From positions 2,480,001 to 2,544,000 of the forward strand of contig NZ_CP077604.1 in assembly GCF_019048865.1 (NCBI RefSeq): 64,000 nucleotides of DNA, written 5' to 3'. The stretch comes from Aquihabitans sp. G128 (GTDB taxonomy: Bacteria; Actinomycetota; Acidimicrobiia; Acidimicrobiales; Iamiaceae). Of the stretch, positions 34,169-43,884 are shown in pieces (within the stretch, counting starts at the first letter, position 1; the number at the start of each line of letters is the position of its first letter). A model generated the notes under the pieces. The model was not told where the DNA came from. It searched no databases and worked only from the letters and a program-made list of their open reading frames with translations. The translations under genes and the position numbers were made by a program.

Positions 34169-37100
34169 ATGCGCTCAGCCAACCGCCGATGGACCATCGC
34201 CGGCATCGCCTTCCTCGCCCTCGTGGCGGTGGTGCCCGTGACGGCCGCCCTGCGGTCGGACTCCGCCAGCGCCGCCCCCGCCCTCCCGGGCGACGGCACC
34301 AGCTCGGCCACCGCCGGCGCCTCGTGCTGGGGCATCAAGCAGCAGTACCCGGCCTCGGCGTCGGGCACCTTCTGGCTGCTCACCAAGTCCATGGACCGCC
34401 CGGCGCAGTTCGCCTGCGACATGACCACCGACGGCGGCGGCTGGGTGCTCGTGGCTCGCGGCCGCAACGGCTGGACCTTCAGCCCGAACGGCCAGGGCAG
34501 CGCCGCCACCGTGCGCACCACCACCGACGGCACCGGCGCCTTCGCCCCCGCCTCGCTCGACACCGCCACCATCGACGGGCTGCTCGACAAGGGCGCCCCC
34601 TCGGCGCTGGCCGACGGCATCCGCCTCGAGCGGGCCACCAACACCGACGGCAGCAACCGCCAGGACTACCGGCTCTACCCCCGGTCGCGCAGCTGGACCT
34701 GGAACCTCGGCGCCGGCCAGCTCCTCAACAAGGTCACCGTCAACGGCACCACCTACAACGGCTCGAACACCGCCGACACCGCAGCCGGCGCCACCGGCCA
34801 GGCCACCAACGGCCTCTCCGGCGCCCAGGACACCCGGCGGATGTACACCTTCGCCTGGACCGGCCACAACAACCAGATGGGCTTCGGCTTCGGCAACCAG
34901 GTCGGCGGCGGCTCCAACGCCAGCACCAACTACCTGTGGACCGCCGCCAGCGAGGGCTCGCCGCTCGCCTTCACCAAGGTCTGGGTCCGCCCCCGCATCG
35001 CCAACGACGCCGCCGGCTTCACCCCCATCCCCGCCGCCGGCTACCCGGCCGAGGCCAAGCCGCTCTCCCTGAAGAACCGGTCCGAGGTCGCCCCCTGGGG
35101 CGTGTCGGGCTACAACCACGACAACGAGGACACCGTCACGCCCTGGAAGGACAACGTGATGGTGATCAAGGCCTACGGCGACCGGGTCTACGTGGGCGGC
35201 CGCTTCACCGGCGTGCAGAACGGCCCCTCCGCCACGCCCATCGCCCAGGGCTCCATCGCCGCCTTCGACCTCGACGGCAACTGGATCAGCACCTTCCGCC
35301 CGAACGTGGCCGGCCGGGTGTGGGACATGGTCCTCACCGACGACGGCAAGCTCATCATCGGCGGCGACTTCACCTCGGTCGACGGCCTCGCCGACACCAG
35401 CGGCATGGCCGCCCTCGATCCCGCCACCGGCAAGGTCATCACGACCTGGAAGGGCAGCGTCACCCGCACCGGCACCACCGCCCGCGCCATCGTGCGCTCG
35501 CTCGCCACCAAGGGCGACTGGGTCTACGCCGGCGGCCGCTTCAACTCGGTCAAGGGCGGCACGTACCCGGTGACCACCACCACCAACGCCATCAACCTCA
35601 AGACCTCGAACGGCAACCCCGGCAGCTGGCGCCCCCGCATCTACGCCGCCGCCGTGCGCCTGCTGGTCTCCGCCGCGGGCGACCGGGTCTACATGGCCGG
35701 CTACTTCAACGCCGTCAACGACGACACCAACCACGGCTACTACGGCATCACCAACCCGACCAACGGCGCCGTGATCCCGGGCCTCGGCCCGTGGCAGCCC
35801 TCCACCACCGGCTCGAAGTACCAGCAGGCCGTGGCCGAGAACGGCGACAACATCCTGGTGGGCGGCTCCGAGCACGACTTCCAGATGTACGACCACAACC
35901 GCAACACGCTGATCGACTCGACGATCACCAAGCAGGGCGGCGACACCCAGGCCATCGAGAAGGTCGGCAACTACATCTACTTCTCGTGCCACTGCATGAA
36001 CTGGGTGTACCAGGGCACCAACAACTGGACGAACCCGACCGGGTTCCGGGCCGTCGACCCCATCCGCATGGTCGGCCGGGTCGACGCCACCACGTTCGAC
36101 TACGACACCACCTGGTACCCGAACGGCACCAAGGGCATCAACGACGAGGGCATCTGGAGCATCACCTCGGACAAGCGCGACTGCCTCTGGGTGGGTGGCG
36201 ACCTCGTCCGCGGCGCCTACTCCGGCAACGCCGCCACCGACTACCTCGGCGGCTTCGCCCGGTTCTGCCCCACCGACGCCGTGGTGCCCACCACCCCCAC
36301 CAACCTGAAGGCCACCGTCGCCTCCGGGTCGGTCGACCTCAGCTGGACCGCCTCCACCGACGCCAGCGGCACCCCGTCCTACGACGTGTACCGAGACGAT
36401 CGCGTGATCGCCACCGTGTTCGGCACCACCTTCAGCGACACCACCGCCAACGGCTCCTCGGGCGCCCACCAGTACACGGTCCGCGCCGCCGACGCCCGGG
36501 GCAACCGCTCCGCCAGCCCGGCCCCGATCGCCGTCAACGGCCCCGCCCCGGAGATCGCCACCCCGATCGCCTACGGCGCCACGTGGAAGTACGTCGACTC
36601 CGGCGCCGACCTCGGCACGGCCTGGCGCTCCGGCACCTTCGACGACAGCGTGGGCCTCCGGCCCGGGCCAGCTCGGCTGGGGCGGCACCCAGGCCACCAC
36701 CCTCGGCGGCGCCACCAAGCCCGTCACCACCTACCTCCGCAGCTCGTTCACCGTCGCCGACCCGTCCCAGGTCAAGGTCCTCGGCCTCGAGGCCAAGCTG
36801 GCCCAGGGCGCGGTGGTCTACGTGAACGGCGTCGAGGTCGGCCGGGTGAACATGCCCAGCGGGGCGGTCACCTCCGCCACCCTCGCCTCGGCGTACACGA
36901 GCGCCGCCGAGGACGCCACGGTCAAGGCCATCCGGGTCCCCGGCAGCATCCTCAAGGCCGGTGCCAACAGCATCGCCGTGGAGCTGCACGCCTGGAAGGC
37001 CAACGCCACCAAGGCGTTCTTCGACCTGCAGGCCACCAGCCGGGGCTCGAGCACCGACACCACGGCGCCCACCAAGCCCACGGTCACGGCCACGGCCGGT

Positions 37101-37829
37101 GCCGACGGCGTGGCCCTCACCTGGACCCCGTCCACCGACGACCAGAGCCTCGGCGGCTACGTGGTCGCCCGTGACGGCAGCCCCGTCGCCATCGTTGGCC
37201 CGCTGGCCACCAGCTACACCGACGCCGTCGACACCGCCACGGCCCACCAGTACGTGGTGACCGCGTTCGACGGCGGCGGCAACACCGCCGCCTCCACGCA
37301 GGTGGCCACCACGGTCTCGGCCAACCCGAACCTCCTGGCCTTCGGCAGCACCTACGCCTGGTGGTACCAGGCCACGGACCCGGCCGCCGGGTGGCAGGGC
37401 GACACCTACGACACCTCGGGCTGGCAGACCGGCGCCGGCGAACTCGGCTTCGGGGACACCCCGAAGGGCACCGTGATCACCACCGCCGCCTCGCCCCGCC
37501 CGCTCACCAGCTACTACCGCACCACCGTCACGGTGACCGACCCCACGGCGTTCAAGACCATCGCCCTGGACCTGATCCGCAACTCGGGTGCCGTCGTCTA
37601 CGTGAACGGCGTCGAGGTCGGCCGCTCCAACCTGCCCACCGGGCCCATCACGTCGAGCACCTACGCCTCGTCGTACCCGGCCGCGGCCCAGCGCCACGTG
37701 CCGGTCCGCCTCGAGGTGCCCGCCAGCGCCTTCCGCGCCGGCAGCAACACCATCGCCGTGGAGCTGCACCTCAACTACAAGAGCCAGCCGACGGCCGGCT
37801 TCGACCTGAAGGTGACCGGCCTCCCCTAG
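34169..37829 (+). CDS. Secreted fibrinogen-like/beta-propeller/FN3 mosaic protein, paralogue 1 (frameshifted as read)
   Basis: A signal peptide (RRWTIAGIAFLALVAVVPVT) is followed by a fibrinogen-C-like domain (FACDMTTDGGGWVLVARG), then beta-propeller-like repeats with GGxFxxVxG units (GGRFTGV, IGGDFTSVDG). An FN3 module precedes two jelly-roll-like domains separated by another FN3. At 36650 the frame changes: relative to the paralogue two bases are missing in DDS-x-WASGPGQLGW (or one base is added). In the shifted frame the 1,001-residue ORF ends at 37174, losing both jelly-roll domains. Restored length would be about 1,220 residues. It is exported and likely surface or matrix associated; its partner is the gene at 38029. 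Confidence 0.8.
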
Positions 37830-37848
37830 CGCGGCGGTCCCACCGACC

Positions 37849-37880
37849 ACGGAGCCCCGGTCCTCGGACCGGGGCTCCGT
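37849..37880. terminator. Strong hairpin between the paralogues
   Basis: ACGGAGCCCCGGTC and GACCGGGGCTCCGT form a perfect 14-bp stem with a CTCG loop, 20 bases after the first mosaic gene. No T tract. Confidence 0.75.
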
Positions 37881-37896
37881 CGCGTCGGCAGCCCCT

Positions 37897-37966
37897 CACC
37901 CTCCGTAGCATCGCTGTGCCCCTTGCCACGTTGCGTGACCATGGCCTAGGGTCCCCACGCAGCGTG
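37897..37966 (+). promoter_or_regulatory. Promoter P2 with two palindromic operators
   Basis: CACCCTCCGTA (37897-37907), TTGCCA (37923-37928), dyad CACGTTGCGTG (37927-37937), -10 TAGGGT (37947-37952), and a second dyad CACGCAGCGTG (37956-37966) overlapping the expected transcription start. It is highly similar to P1. One dyad overlaps the -35 and one the start site, a typical repressor arrangement. Confidence 0.7.
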
Positions 37967-38028
37967 GCAACGACGGACCGACCAGCACCCTGGGTGCGGG
38001 CCACGCTCGAGTCCTGGAGGGGATCGAC

Positions 38029-41000
38029 GTGCGCACAACCCAGCTGAACCGACGGTGGACCATCGCCGCCACCGCCTTCCTCGCCCTGGTGGCGGTGGTG
38101 CCCGCCACCGCCGCCTTGCGGTCGGGCACCGCCGCCGCCGCCCCGGCGGCCGCCGGCGACGGCACCACCTCCACCACTGCCGGCGCCTCGTGCTGGGGCA
38201 TCAAGCAGCAGCACCCGACCTCTGCATCGGGCACCTACTGGGTGCTCACCGCTTCCATGGACCGACCGGTGCAGGTGGCCTGCGACATGGCCACCGACGG
38301 CGGCGGCTGGGTCCTCGTCGGCCGCGGCCGCAACGGCTGGACCTTCAGCCCCAACGGCCAGGGCAGCCCCGCCACGGTCCGCACCACCACCGACGGCACC
38401 GGCGCCTTCGCCCCCGCGTCGCTCGACACCACCCTCATCGACGGGCTCCTCGACCACGGCGCGCCCTCGGCGCTGGCCGACGGCATCCGCCTCGAACGCT
38501 CCACCAACGCCGCCGGCACCACCAAGCAGGACTACCGCCTCTACTCCAAGGCCCGGGAGTGGACCTGGAACCTGGCCGCCGGCCAGCTGCTCAACAAGGT
38601 CACCGTCAACGGCACCACCTACAACGGCTCGAACACCCGCGACACCGCCGCCTCCGTGCAGGGCCAGGCCACCAACGGCCTGGCCGGCGTCCAGGACACC
38701 CGCCGCCTGTTCACCTTCGCCTGGGCCAACCACGCCAACCAGCAGGGCTTCGGCTTCGGCAGCCAGGTCGGCGGCGGCTCCAACGCCGCCACCAACCACC
38801 TCTGGACCTCCGCCAACGAGGGCTCGCCCCTCGCCTTCACCAAGGTCTGGCTGCGCCCCCGCATCGCCAACGACGCCGCCGGCTTCACGCCCATCCCCGC
38901 CGCCGGCTACCCGGCCCAGGCCAAGGTCCCCAGCCTGAAGAACCGCTCCGAGCTCGCCCGGTGGGGCGTCTCGGGCTACAACCACACCAACGAGGCCACC
39001 GTCACGCCGTGGCAGGACAACGTGATGGTCATCAAGGTCTACGGCGACCGGGTCTACGTCGGCGGCCGGTTCACCGGCGTGCAGAACGGGCCGGGCGCCA
39101 CCCCGATCGCCCAGGGCTCGCTGGCCGCCTTCGACCTCGACGGCAACTGGATCAGCACCTTCCGCCCGAACGTGGCCGGCCGCGTGTGGGACATGACCCT
39201 CACCGACGACGGCAAGCTCATCATCGGCGGCGACTTCACCTCCGTCGACGGCGTGGCCGACACCAGCGCCCTCGCCGCCCTCGACCCCGCCACCGGCAAG
39301 GTGCTCACCACCTGGAAGGCCAGCGCCACCCGTTCCGGCGGCGGTGCCATCGTGCGCGGCCTCGACAGCAAGGGCGACTGGATCTACGCCAGCGGCCGCT
39401 TCACCACGGTGAAGGGCGGCACTGCGGCGCCGACCACCACCACCAACGCCATCAACCTGCGCACCACCAACGGCACGCCGGGCAGCTGGCGGCCCCAGGT
39501 GTTCGCCTCGGCCGTGCGCCTCCGGGTCTCCGCCGCCGGCGACCGGGTCTACATGGCCGGCTTCTTCAACGCCGTCAACGGCGACACCAACCACGGCTTC
39601 TACGGCATCACCAACCCCACCAACGGCGCGGTCATCCCCGGCATCGGCCCGTACCAGCCGTCGGAGGGCTCCCGGGCCAACAACTGGTACCAGCAGGCCG
39701 TGGCCGAGTACGGCAACAAGATCCTGGTGGGCGGCGCCGAGCACACGCTGCAGATGTACGACCACAACCGCACCACCCTGATCGACTCCCACATCACCAA
39801 GCAGGGCGGGGACTTCCAGGCCATCGAGGTCTTCGACGGCTACGCCTACGCCAGCTGCCACTGCATGAACTGGACGTACTCGGGCACCAACAGCTGGAGC
39901 AACCCCCGCGGCTACCGCGCCGTCGACCCCATCCGCATGGTCGGCCGCTGGAACGCCGAGACCTTCGACTACGACACCACCTGGTGGCCCAACGGCACCA
40001 AGGGCACCAACGACGAAGGCATCTGGAGCATCTCCCAGGACAAGCGCAAGTGCCTGTGGGTGGGTGGCGACCTCGTGCGCGGCTCGTACTCCGGCAACGC
40101 CGCCACCGACTACCTCGGCGGCTTCGCCCGCTTCTGCCCCACCGACGCCGTCGTCCCGACCACGCCCACCAACCTGAGGGCCACGACGGCCTCCGGCGCG
40201 GTGAACCTCAGCTGGACCGGTTCCACCGACGCCAGCGGCACCGTCTCCTACGACGTCTACCGCGACGACCGCGTGATCGCCTCGGTGTTCGGCACCACCT
40301 TCAGCGACGCCACCGTGGCCGCCGGCTCCTCGCACCGCTACACGGTGCGGGCGGCCGACACCCGGGGCAACCGCTCCGCCAGCCCGGCGCCCGTCGCCGT
40401 CAACGGCCCGGCGCCCACCGTGGGCACCCCGGTGGCGTTCGGCTCCACGTGGCGGTACCGGGCCGACGGCGCCGACCTCGGCACCGCCTGGCGCAGCACC
40501 ACCTACGACGACAGCGCCTTCGCCACCGGCAAGGCCGTGCTCGGCTGGGGCGGCACCCAGGCCACCACCATCGACGGCGCCGGCCGCCCCACCACCAGCT
40601 ACTTCCGCACGTCGTTCGACGTGGCCGATCCGGCCGCGGTCAAGGTGCTGGAGCTCCAAGCCCTCTTCACCCAAGGCGCCGTGCTCTACGTGAACGGCGT
40701 AGAGGCGGGCCGCACCAACCTGCCGACCGGGGCGATCTCGGCGGCCACGCCGGCCTCGGCCTACGTCGGCGGCGCCGAGGACCTCCGCACCAAGACCTAC
40801 GAGGTGCCGGGCTCGCTGCTCAAGGCGGGCCGCAACACCATCGCCGTCGAGGTGCACGGCTGGCGGGCGGCATCGGGCAAGGTCTTCCTCGACCTCCAGG
40901 CCACCACCCGCGGTGCCACCGCAGACAACACCGCCCCCTCGGCACCGGCCCTCACGGCCGCCGCCGGGAGCGGCACCGTCGACCTGACCTGGACGCCCTC

Positions 41001-41697
41001 CAGCGACGAGACCGCCCTCGGCGGCTACCTCGTCAGCCGTGACGGCGCCCCCGTCGCTGTCGTCGGCCCGCAGGACGCCCGCTACGTCGACGCCACGTCC
41101 ACCGCCCAGGCCCACACGTACGTCGTGACCGCGTTCGACACCAGCGGCAACACCGCCGCCTCGGCGCCCCGCCAGACCGCGCCGCCCGTGTCCCGCACCC
41201 TGCTGGCGTTCGGGAGCTCGTGGACCTGGTGGTACCAGGCCACCGCCCCGGCCGGCGCCTGGCAGGCACCGGGCTACGCAACCACCGGCTGGCAGGTGGG
41301 ACCCGGGGAGCTCGGCTTCGGCGACACGCCCAAGGGCACCGTGATCACCTCGGCCCCCTCGCCCCGCCCGCTCACCAGCTACTACCGCACCACGGTCACC
41401 GTCGCCGACCCGTCGATCTACCGGACCGTCCTCGTCGACCTCGTCCGCAACGCCGGCGCCGTGGTCTACGTCAACGGCGTCGAGGTCGCCCGGTCCAACC
41501 TGCCGACCGGCGCCATCGGTCCGGGCACCTACGCCCTCACCGCTCCGGCCGCCGCCCAGCGCCACGTGCCGGTCCGGCTCGAGGTGCCCGCCAGCGCCTT
41601 CCACGCCGGCGCCAACACCATCGCCGTCGAGCTCCACCTCAACTACAAGGCGCAGCCCACCGCCGGCTTCGACCTGCAGCTCACCGGCCAGCCCTGA
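38029..41697 (+). CDS. Secreted fibrinogen-like/beta-propeller/FN3 mosaic protein, paralogue 2
   Basis: A 1,222-residue intact paralogue of the gene at 34169, starting at GTG with GGAGGGG upstream. Domains in order: signal peptide (FLALVAVVPATAAL); a fibrinogen-C-like fold near residues 45-280 (VACDMATDGGGWVLVGRG); a propeller-like region about 300-700 with GGRFTGV and IGGDFTSVDG repeats; FN3 about 700-790; a jelly-roll-like domain about 800-960 (WRSTTYDDSAFATGK, LYVNGVEAGRTNLPTG); FN3 about 965-1050; and a final jelly-roll (GELGFGDTPKGTVIT, VYVNGVEVARSNLPTG). Likely carbohydrate- or matrix-binding adhesin. No sortase or membrane anchor at the C-terminus. Confidence 0.85.
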   Translation: MRTTQLNRRWTIAATAFLALVAVVPATAALRSGTAAAAPAAAGDGTTSTTAGASCWGIKQQHPTSASGTYWVLTASMDRPVQVACDMATDGGGWVLVGRGRNGWTFSPNGQGSPATVRTTTDGTGAFAPASLDTTLIDGLLDHGAPSALADGIRLERSTNAAGTTKQDYRLYSKAREWTWNLAAGQLLNKVTVNGTTYNGSNTRDTAASVQGQATNGLAGVQDTRRLFTFAWANHANQQGFGFGSQVGGGSNAATNHLWTSANEGSPLAFTKVWLRPRIANDAAGFTPIPAAGYPAQAKVPSLKNRSELARWGVSGYNHTNEATVTPWQDNVMVIKVYGDRVYVGGRFTGVQNGPGATPIAQGSLAAFDLDGNWISTFRPNVAGRVWDMTLTDDGKLIIGGDFTSVDGVADTSALAALDPATGKVLTTWKASATRSGGGAIVRGLDSKGDWIYASGRFTTVKGGTAAPTTTTNAINLRTTNGTPGSWRPQVFASAVRLRVSAAGDRVYMAGFFNAVNGDTNHGFYGITNPTNGAVIPGIGPYQPSEGSRANNWYQQAVAEYGNKILVGGAEHTLQMYDHNRTTLIDSHITKQGGDFQAIEVFDGYAYASCHCMNWTYSGTNSWSNPRGYRAVDPIRMVGRWNAETFDYDTTWWPNGTKGTNDEGIWSISQDKRKCLWVGGDLVRGSYSGNAATDYLGGFARFCPTDAVVPTTPTNLRATTASGAVNLSWTGSTDASGTVSYDVYRDDRVIASVFGTTFSDATVAAGSSHRYTVRAADTRGNRSASPAPVAVNGPAPTVGTPVAFGSTWRYRADGADLGTAWRSTTYDDSAFATGKAVLGWGGTQATTIDGAGRPTTSYFRTSFDVADPAAVKVLELQALFTQGAVLYVNGVEAGRTNLPTGAISAATPASAYVGGAEDLRTKTYEVPGSLLKAGRNTIAVEVHGWRAASGKVFLDLQATTRGATADNTAPSAPALTAAAGSGTVDLTWTPSSDETALGGYLVSRDGAPVAVVGPQDARYVDATSTAQAHTYVVTAFDTSGNTAASAPRQTAPPVSRTLLAFGSSWTWWYQATAPAGAWQAPGYATTGWQVGPGELGFGDTPKGTVITSAPSPRPLTSYYRTTVTVADPSIYRTVLVDLVRNAGAVVYVNGVEVARSNLPTGAIGPGTYALTAPAAAQRHVPVRLEVPASAFHAGANTIAVELHLNYKAQPTAGFDLQLTGQP

Positions 41698-41713
41698 CCG
41701 GGCCGGCTGCGGC

Positions 41714-42856
41714 TCAGCGGGTGTACACCCGCACGTAGTCGATCGAGTAGGTGGTGGCGGCCGGGTCGGCCCACTTGACCCGCTGGATGCCGGTGGTCAC
41801 GCAGCCGCCGGGCGCCGTGCCGCTGATCGAGCAGCGGTCGGCGCCCCGGAGGTAGCCGAGCGTCCCGTCCGGGTCACCGATCCAGTCGCCGCCGACGGCC
41901 TGGTTGATGGCGATGTCCCAGGTGGAGGCGGCGTCGGCCGATGCCGTCCAGTTGTGCTGGGTGTCGACGTAGCTGTGGAACTTCACGTCGTCCATGAAGA
42001 AGTCGAACTTCACGCCGTTGGGGTCCGGGCTGATCTCGACGGCCCAGGTGTGCCACGCCGGGGTGGCGTTCGAGGGCTCGAAGCCCACCCGGCCCTTGGA
42101 CAGGTTCTTGCGGCCGTCGAGGTGGAGGGTGGCGTAGCCCTTGCCCGGGGCGGCGGAGTGGAAGTACTCCATGATGTCGACCTCGGCGGTGGAGGCGCCG
42201 TTCTTGTGGCGGAGCCAGAACGCCGGCCACAGGCCCTGGGCGTGGGGCAGCTTGGCCCGCATCTCGAACCGGGCGTAGCGGGGGAAGTACTTGCCGACCT
42301 CACGGGAGCCGAGGAAGCCCGAGGTGTAGTTCCGGACGCTGCCGCCGGGGCAGGTGACGGTCTGCCTCTTGGAGGTGATCTTCAACGAGCCGCCGGACTC
42401 GGCCACGTTGCTGGGCTGCAGGCAGGCCAGCTCGTGGTTCCCGTCGCCGTAGGTGTTGTTGTACATCTTCCACTTGGAGGTGTCGACGCTCGTGCCGTTG
42501 AACTCGTCGCCGCCCACCAGGGTCCAGCCGGCCCGGGTGCCGGGGGCCGGCGGGGTGGTCGTCGTGGTGGTGGGCGCCGCGGTCGTGGTGGTGGTCCGCG
42601 GGGTGGTCGTGGTGGTCGGTGCCGCGGTGGTCGTGGTGGGGGCGGCGGTGGTGGTGGTCGGGGCCGCCGTCGTGGTGGTGCTGGGGGCGACGGTGGTGGG
42701 GGCGCCCGGCACGGTCGTCTCGGTGCTCGGTGTCTCGACCGTGGGGCCGGTGGGGGCCGGGCCGGTCGGCGTCGCCGGCGGGGTCGGCTGGCACGCCGCG
42801 AGGCCGATCAGCCCGCTCATCGCCAGAACCACCATCGAACCCGTGCGTCGCGCCAT
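41714..42856 (-). CDS. GH16 family glycoside hydrolase lipoprotein
   Basis: A 380-residue lipoprotein. ATG 42856 with GAAGG upstream gives a signal peptide ending in the lipobox LAAC. A long Thr/Pro/Ala linker follows (up to about residue 115), then the catalytic domain: DEFNGTSVDTSKWK, LWPAFWLRHKNGASTAEVDI and the signature EVDIMEYF, whose two Glu act as nucleophile and acid/base of GH16 endoglucanases. The product is a beta-glucanase or galactanase of the cell surface, perhaps trimming the polysaccharide made by the 27-33 kb operon. It converges on the intact mosaic gene and shares its operator motif upstream. Confidence 0.9.
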   Translation of the reverse strand: MARRTGSMVVLAMSGLIGLAACQPTPPATPTGPAPTGPTVETPSTETTVPGAPTTVAPSTTTTAAPTTTTAAPTTTTAAPTTTTTPRTTTTTAAPTTTTTTPPAPGTRAGWTLVGGDEFNGTSVDTSKWKMYNNTYGDGNHELACLQPSNVAESGGSLKITSKRQTVTCPGGSVRNYTSGFLGSREVGKYFPRYARFEMRAKLPHAQGLWPAFWLRHKNGASTAEVDIMEYFHSAAPGKGYATLHLDGRKNLSKGRVGFEPSNATPAWHTWAVEISPDPNGVKFDFFMDDVKFHSYVDTQHNWTASADAASTWDIAINQAVGGDWIGDPDGTLGYLRGADRCSISGTAPGGCVTTGIQRVKWADPAATTYSIDYVRVYTR

Positions 42857-42991
42857 CTGATCGCCTTCGTCCAGGGGGTGCCTCGCTGGCACCTCGCAGG
42901 AGGAGTAACGGCGCGCTGCCGCTGCAGCTGAAGGACAAATGGTGGTCGCGCAGCCACAATTCGTGAGATTTCGGGCTGTGGCGTGAAAGTA

Positions 42992-43066
42992 CCACGCAAC
43001 GTAGGAATTGCGCCACCCTTTGCGGTCAACTTTCCACGAAGGGTGCGAATTGCACCACTATGCGTG
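42992..43066 (-). promoter_or_regulatory. Promoter P3 region with repeated dyads
   Basis: Two 25-base direct repeats (42992-43016 and 43034-43058; 19 of 25 bases alike, each ending AATTGCRCCAC) lie upstream of the GH16 gene. Within and beside them are versions of the P1/P2 dyad: CACGCAACGTA (42993-43003) and CACTATGCGTG (43056-43066). The AT-rich gap 42857-43080 contains no gene. Confidence 0.5.
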
Positions 43067-43080
43067 GGGGGCCGTCGCCC

Positions 43081-43884
43081 TCAGTCGGCGAGGGCGTCGT
43101 TGAGGTTGCCGGTGCGGAGGCCCTCGAGGTCGAGCGTCACGTAGCGGTACCCTGCGGCGCGCACCGCGGCCACCACCACCTCACGGGCCTCGACCACCGC
43201 GGCCAGGCGGTCGAGCGGCACCTCGATGCGGGCGGTGTCGCGGTAGTGGCGGACCCGCAGCTCGTCGAAGCCGAGGCGGCGCAGGGCGGCCTCGGCGGCC
43301 TCGACCTCGGCCAGCACGCCCAGGGTCACCGGCGTGCCGTAGGGGACGCGCGACGCGAGGCAGGCGGCAGCCGGCTTGTCGGCCGTGCGCAGCCCGAGCG
43401 AGCGAGAAGCCTCGCGGACCATCGCCTTGGTGAAGCCGGCCTCGACGAGCGGGAACACCGCCCCGTGCTCCTGCGCGGCCCGCTGGCCCGGGCGGTGGTC
43501 GCCCAGGTCGTCGAGGTTCACGCCGAGCGCCACGGTGGCGCCGGCATCGGCGGCGATGGGGTCGAGGGCCACCGACAGCGCCTCCTTGCAGTGGTAGCAG
43601 CGGTCGGCGTCGTTGGCCCGGTACGCCGGGTCGTCGAGCTCCTCGGTGGCGACGGTGGACCAGGAGAGGCCCCACTCGGCGGCCAGGGCGCGGCAGTCGT
43701 CGAGCTCGTCGGCCGGCAACGAGGGCGAGACGGCGGTGACGCAGCGGACGGCGTCGGCGCCGAGCTCGTCGGTGGCCACCCAGCCGAGGAACGCCGAGTC
43801 GGCACCGCCGGAGAAGGCGACCACCAGCGAGCCGTGGCGGCGCAGCTCGGCTCGCAGCACGTCGAGCGCGCCGTCGATGCTCAC
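43081..43884 (-). CDS. larE: ATP-dependent sacrificial sulfur transferase LarE
   Basis: A 267-residue PP-loop enzyme. The ATP loop is VVAFSGGADSAFLGWV, the Cys-containing RCYHCKEALSV is central, and KPAAACLASRVPYGTPVT carries the Cys used as sulfur donor in the lactate racemase cofactor pathway. LarE thiolates the pyridinium intermediate of the nickel-pincer cofactor. No larB, larC or larA lies in the window, so the cofactor user is elsewhere or the protein has another sulfur-transfer role. The GTG overlaps the stop of the preceding DUF2207 gene by four bases (GTGA). Confidence 0.88.
   Translation of the reverse strand: MSIDGALDVLRAELRRHGSLVVAFSGGADSAFLGWVATDELGADAVRCVTAVSPSLPADELDDCRALAAEWGLSWSTVATEELDDPAYRANDADRCYHCKEALSVALDPIAADAGATVALGVNLDDLGDHRPGQRAAQEHGAVFPLVEAGFTKAMVREASRSLGLRTADKPAAACLASRVPYGTPVTLGVLAEVEAAEAALRRLGFDELRVRHYRDTARIEVPLDRLAAVVEAREVVVAAVRAAGYRYVTLDLEGLRTGNLNDALAD

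Noticed and set aside
34169..37174. Treating the 1,001-residue frame as a complete protein
   Set aside because: Its last ~170 residues are an Arg/Pro/His-rich out-of-frame reading, while the jelly-roll modules continue in the next frame after 36650.
37771..41637. Very long antisense open frame (about 1,288 residues) opposite the second mosaic gene
   Set aside because: It is a Val/Gly/Asp-rich reading typical of the complementary strand of GC-rich genes. The plus-strand frame has clear domains and a signal peptide.
42540..42740. Dense GTGGT/GGTCG repeats that could look like a CRISPR or satellite array
   Set aside because: Units are irregular and short with no spacers. They encode the Thr/Ala/Pro linker of the GH16 lipoprotein.
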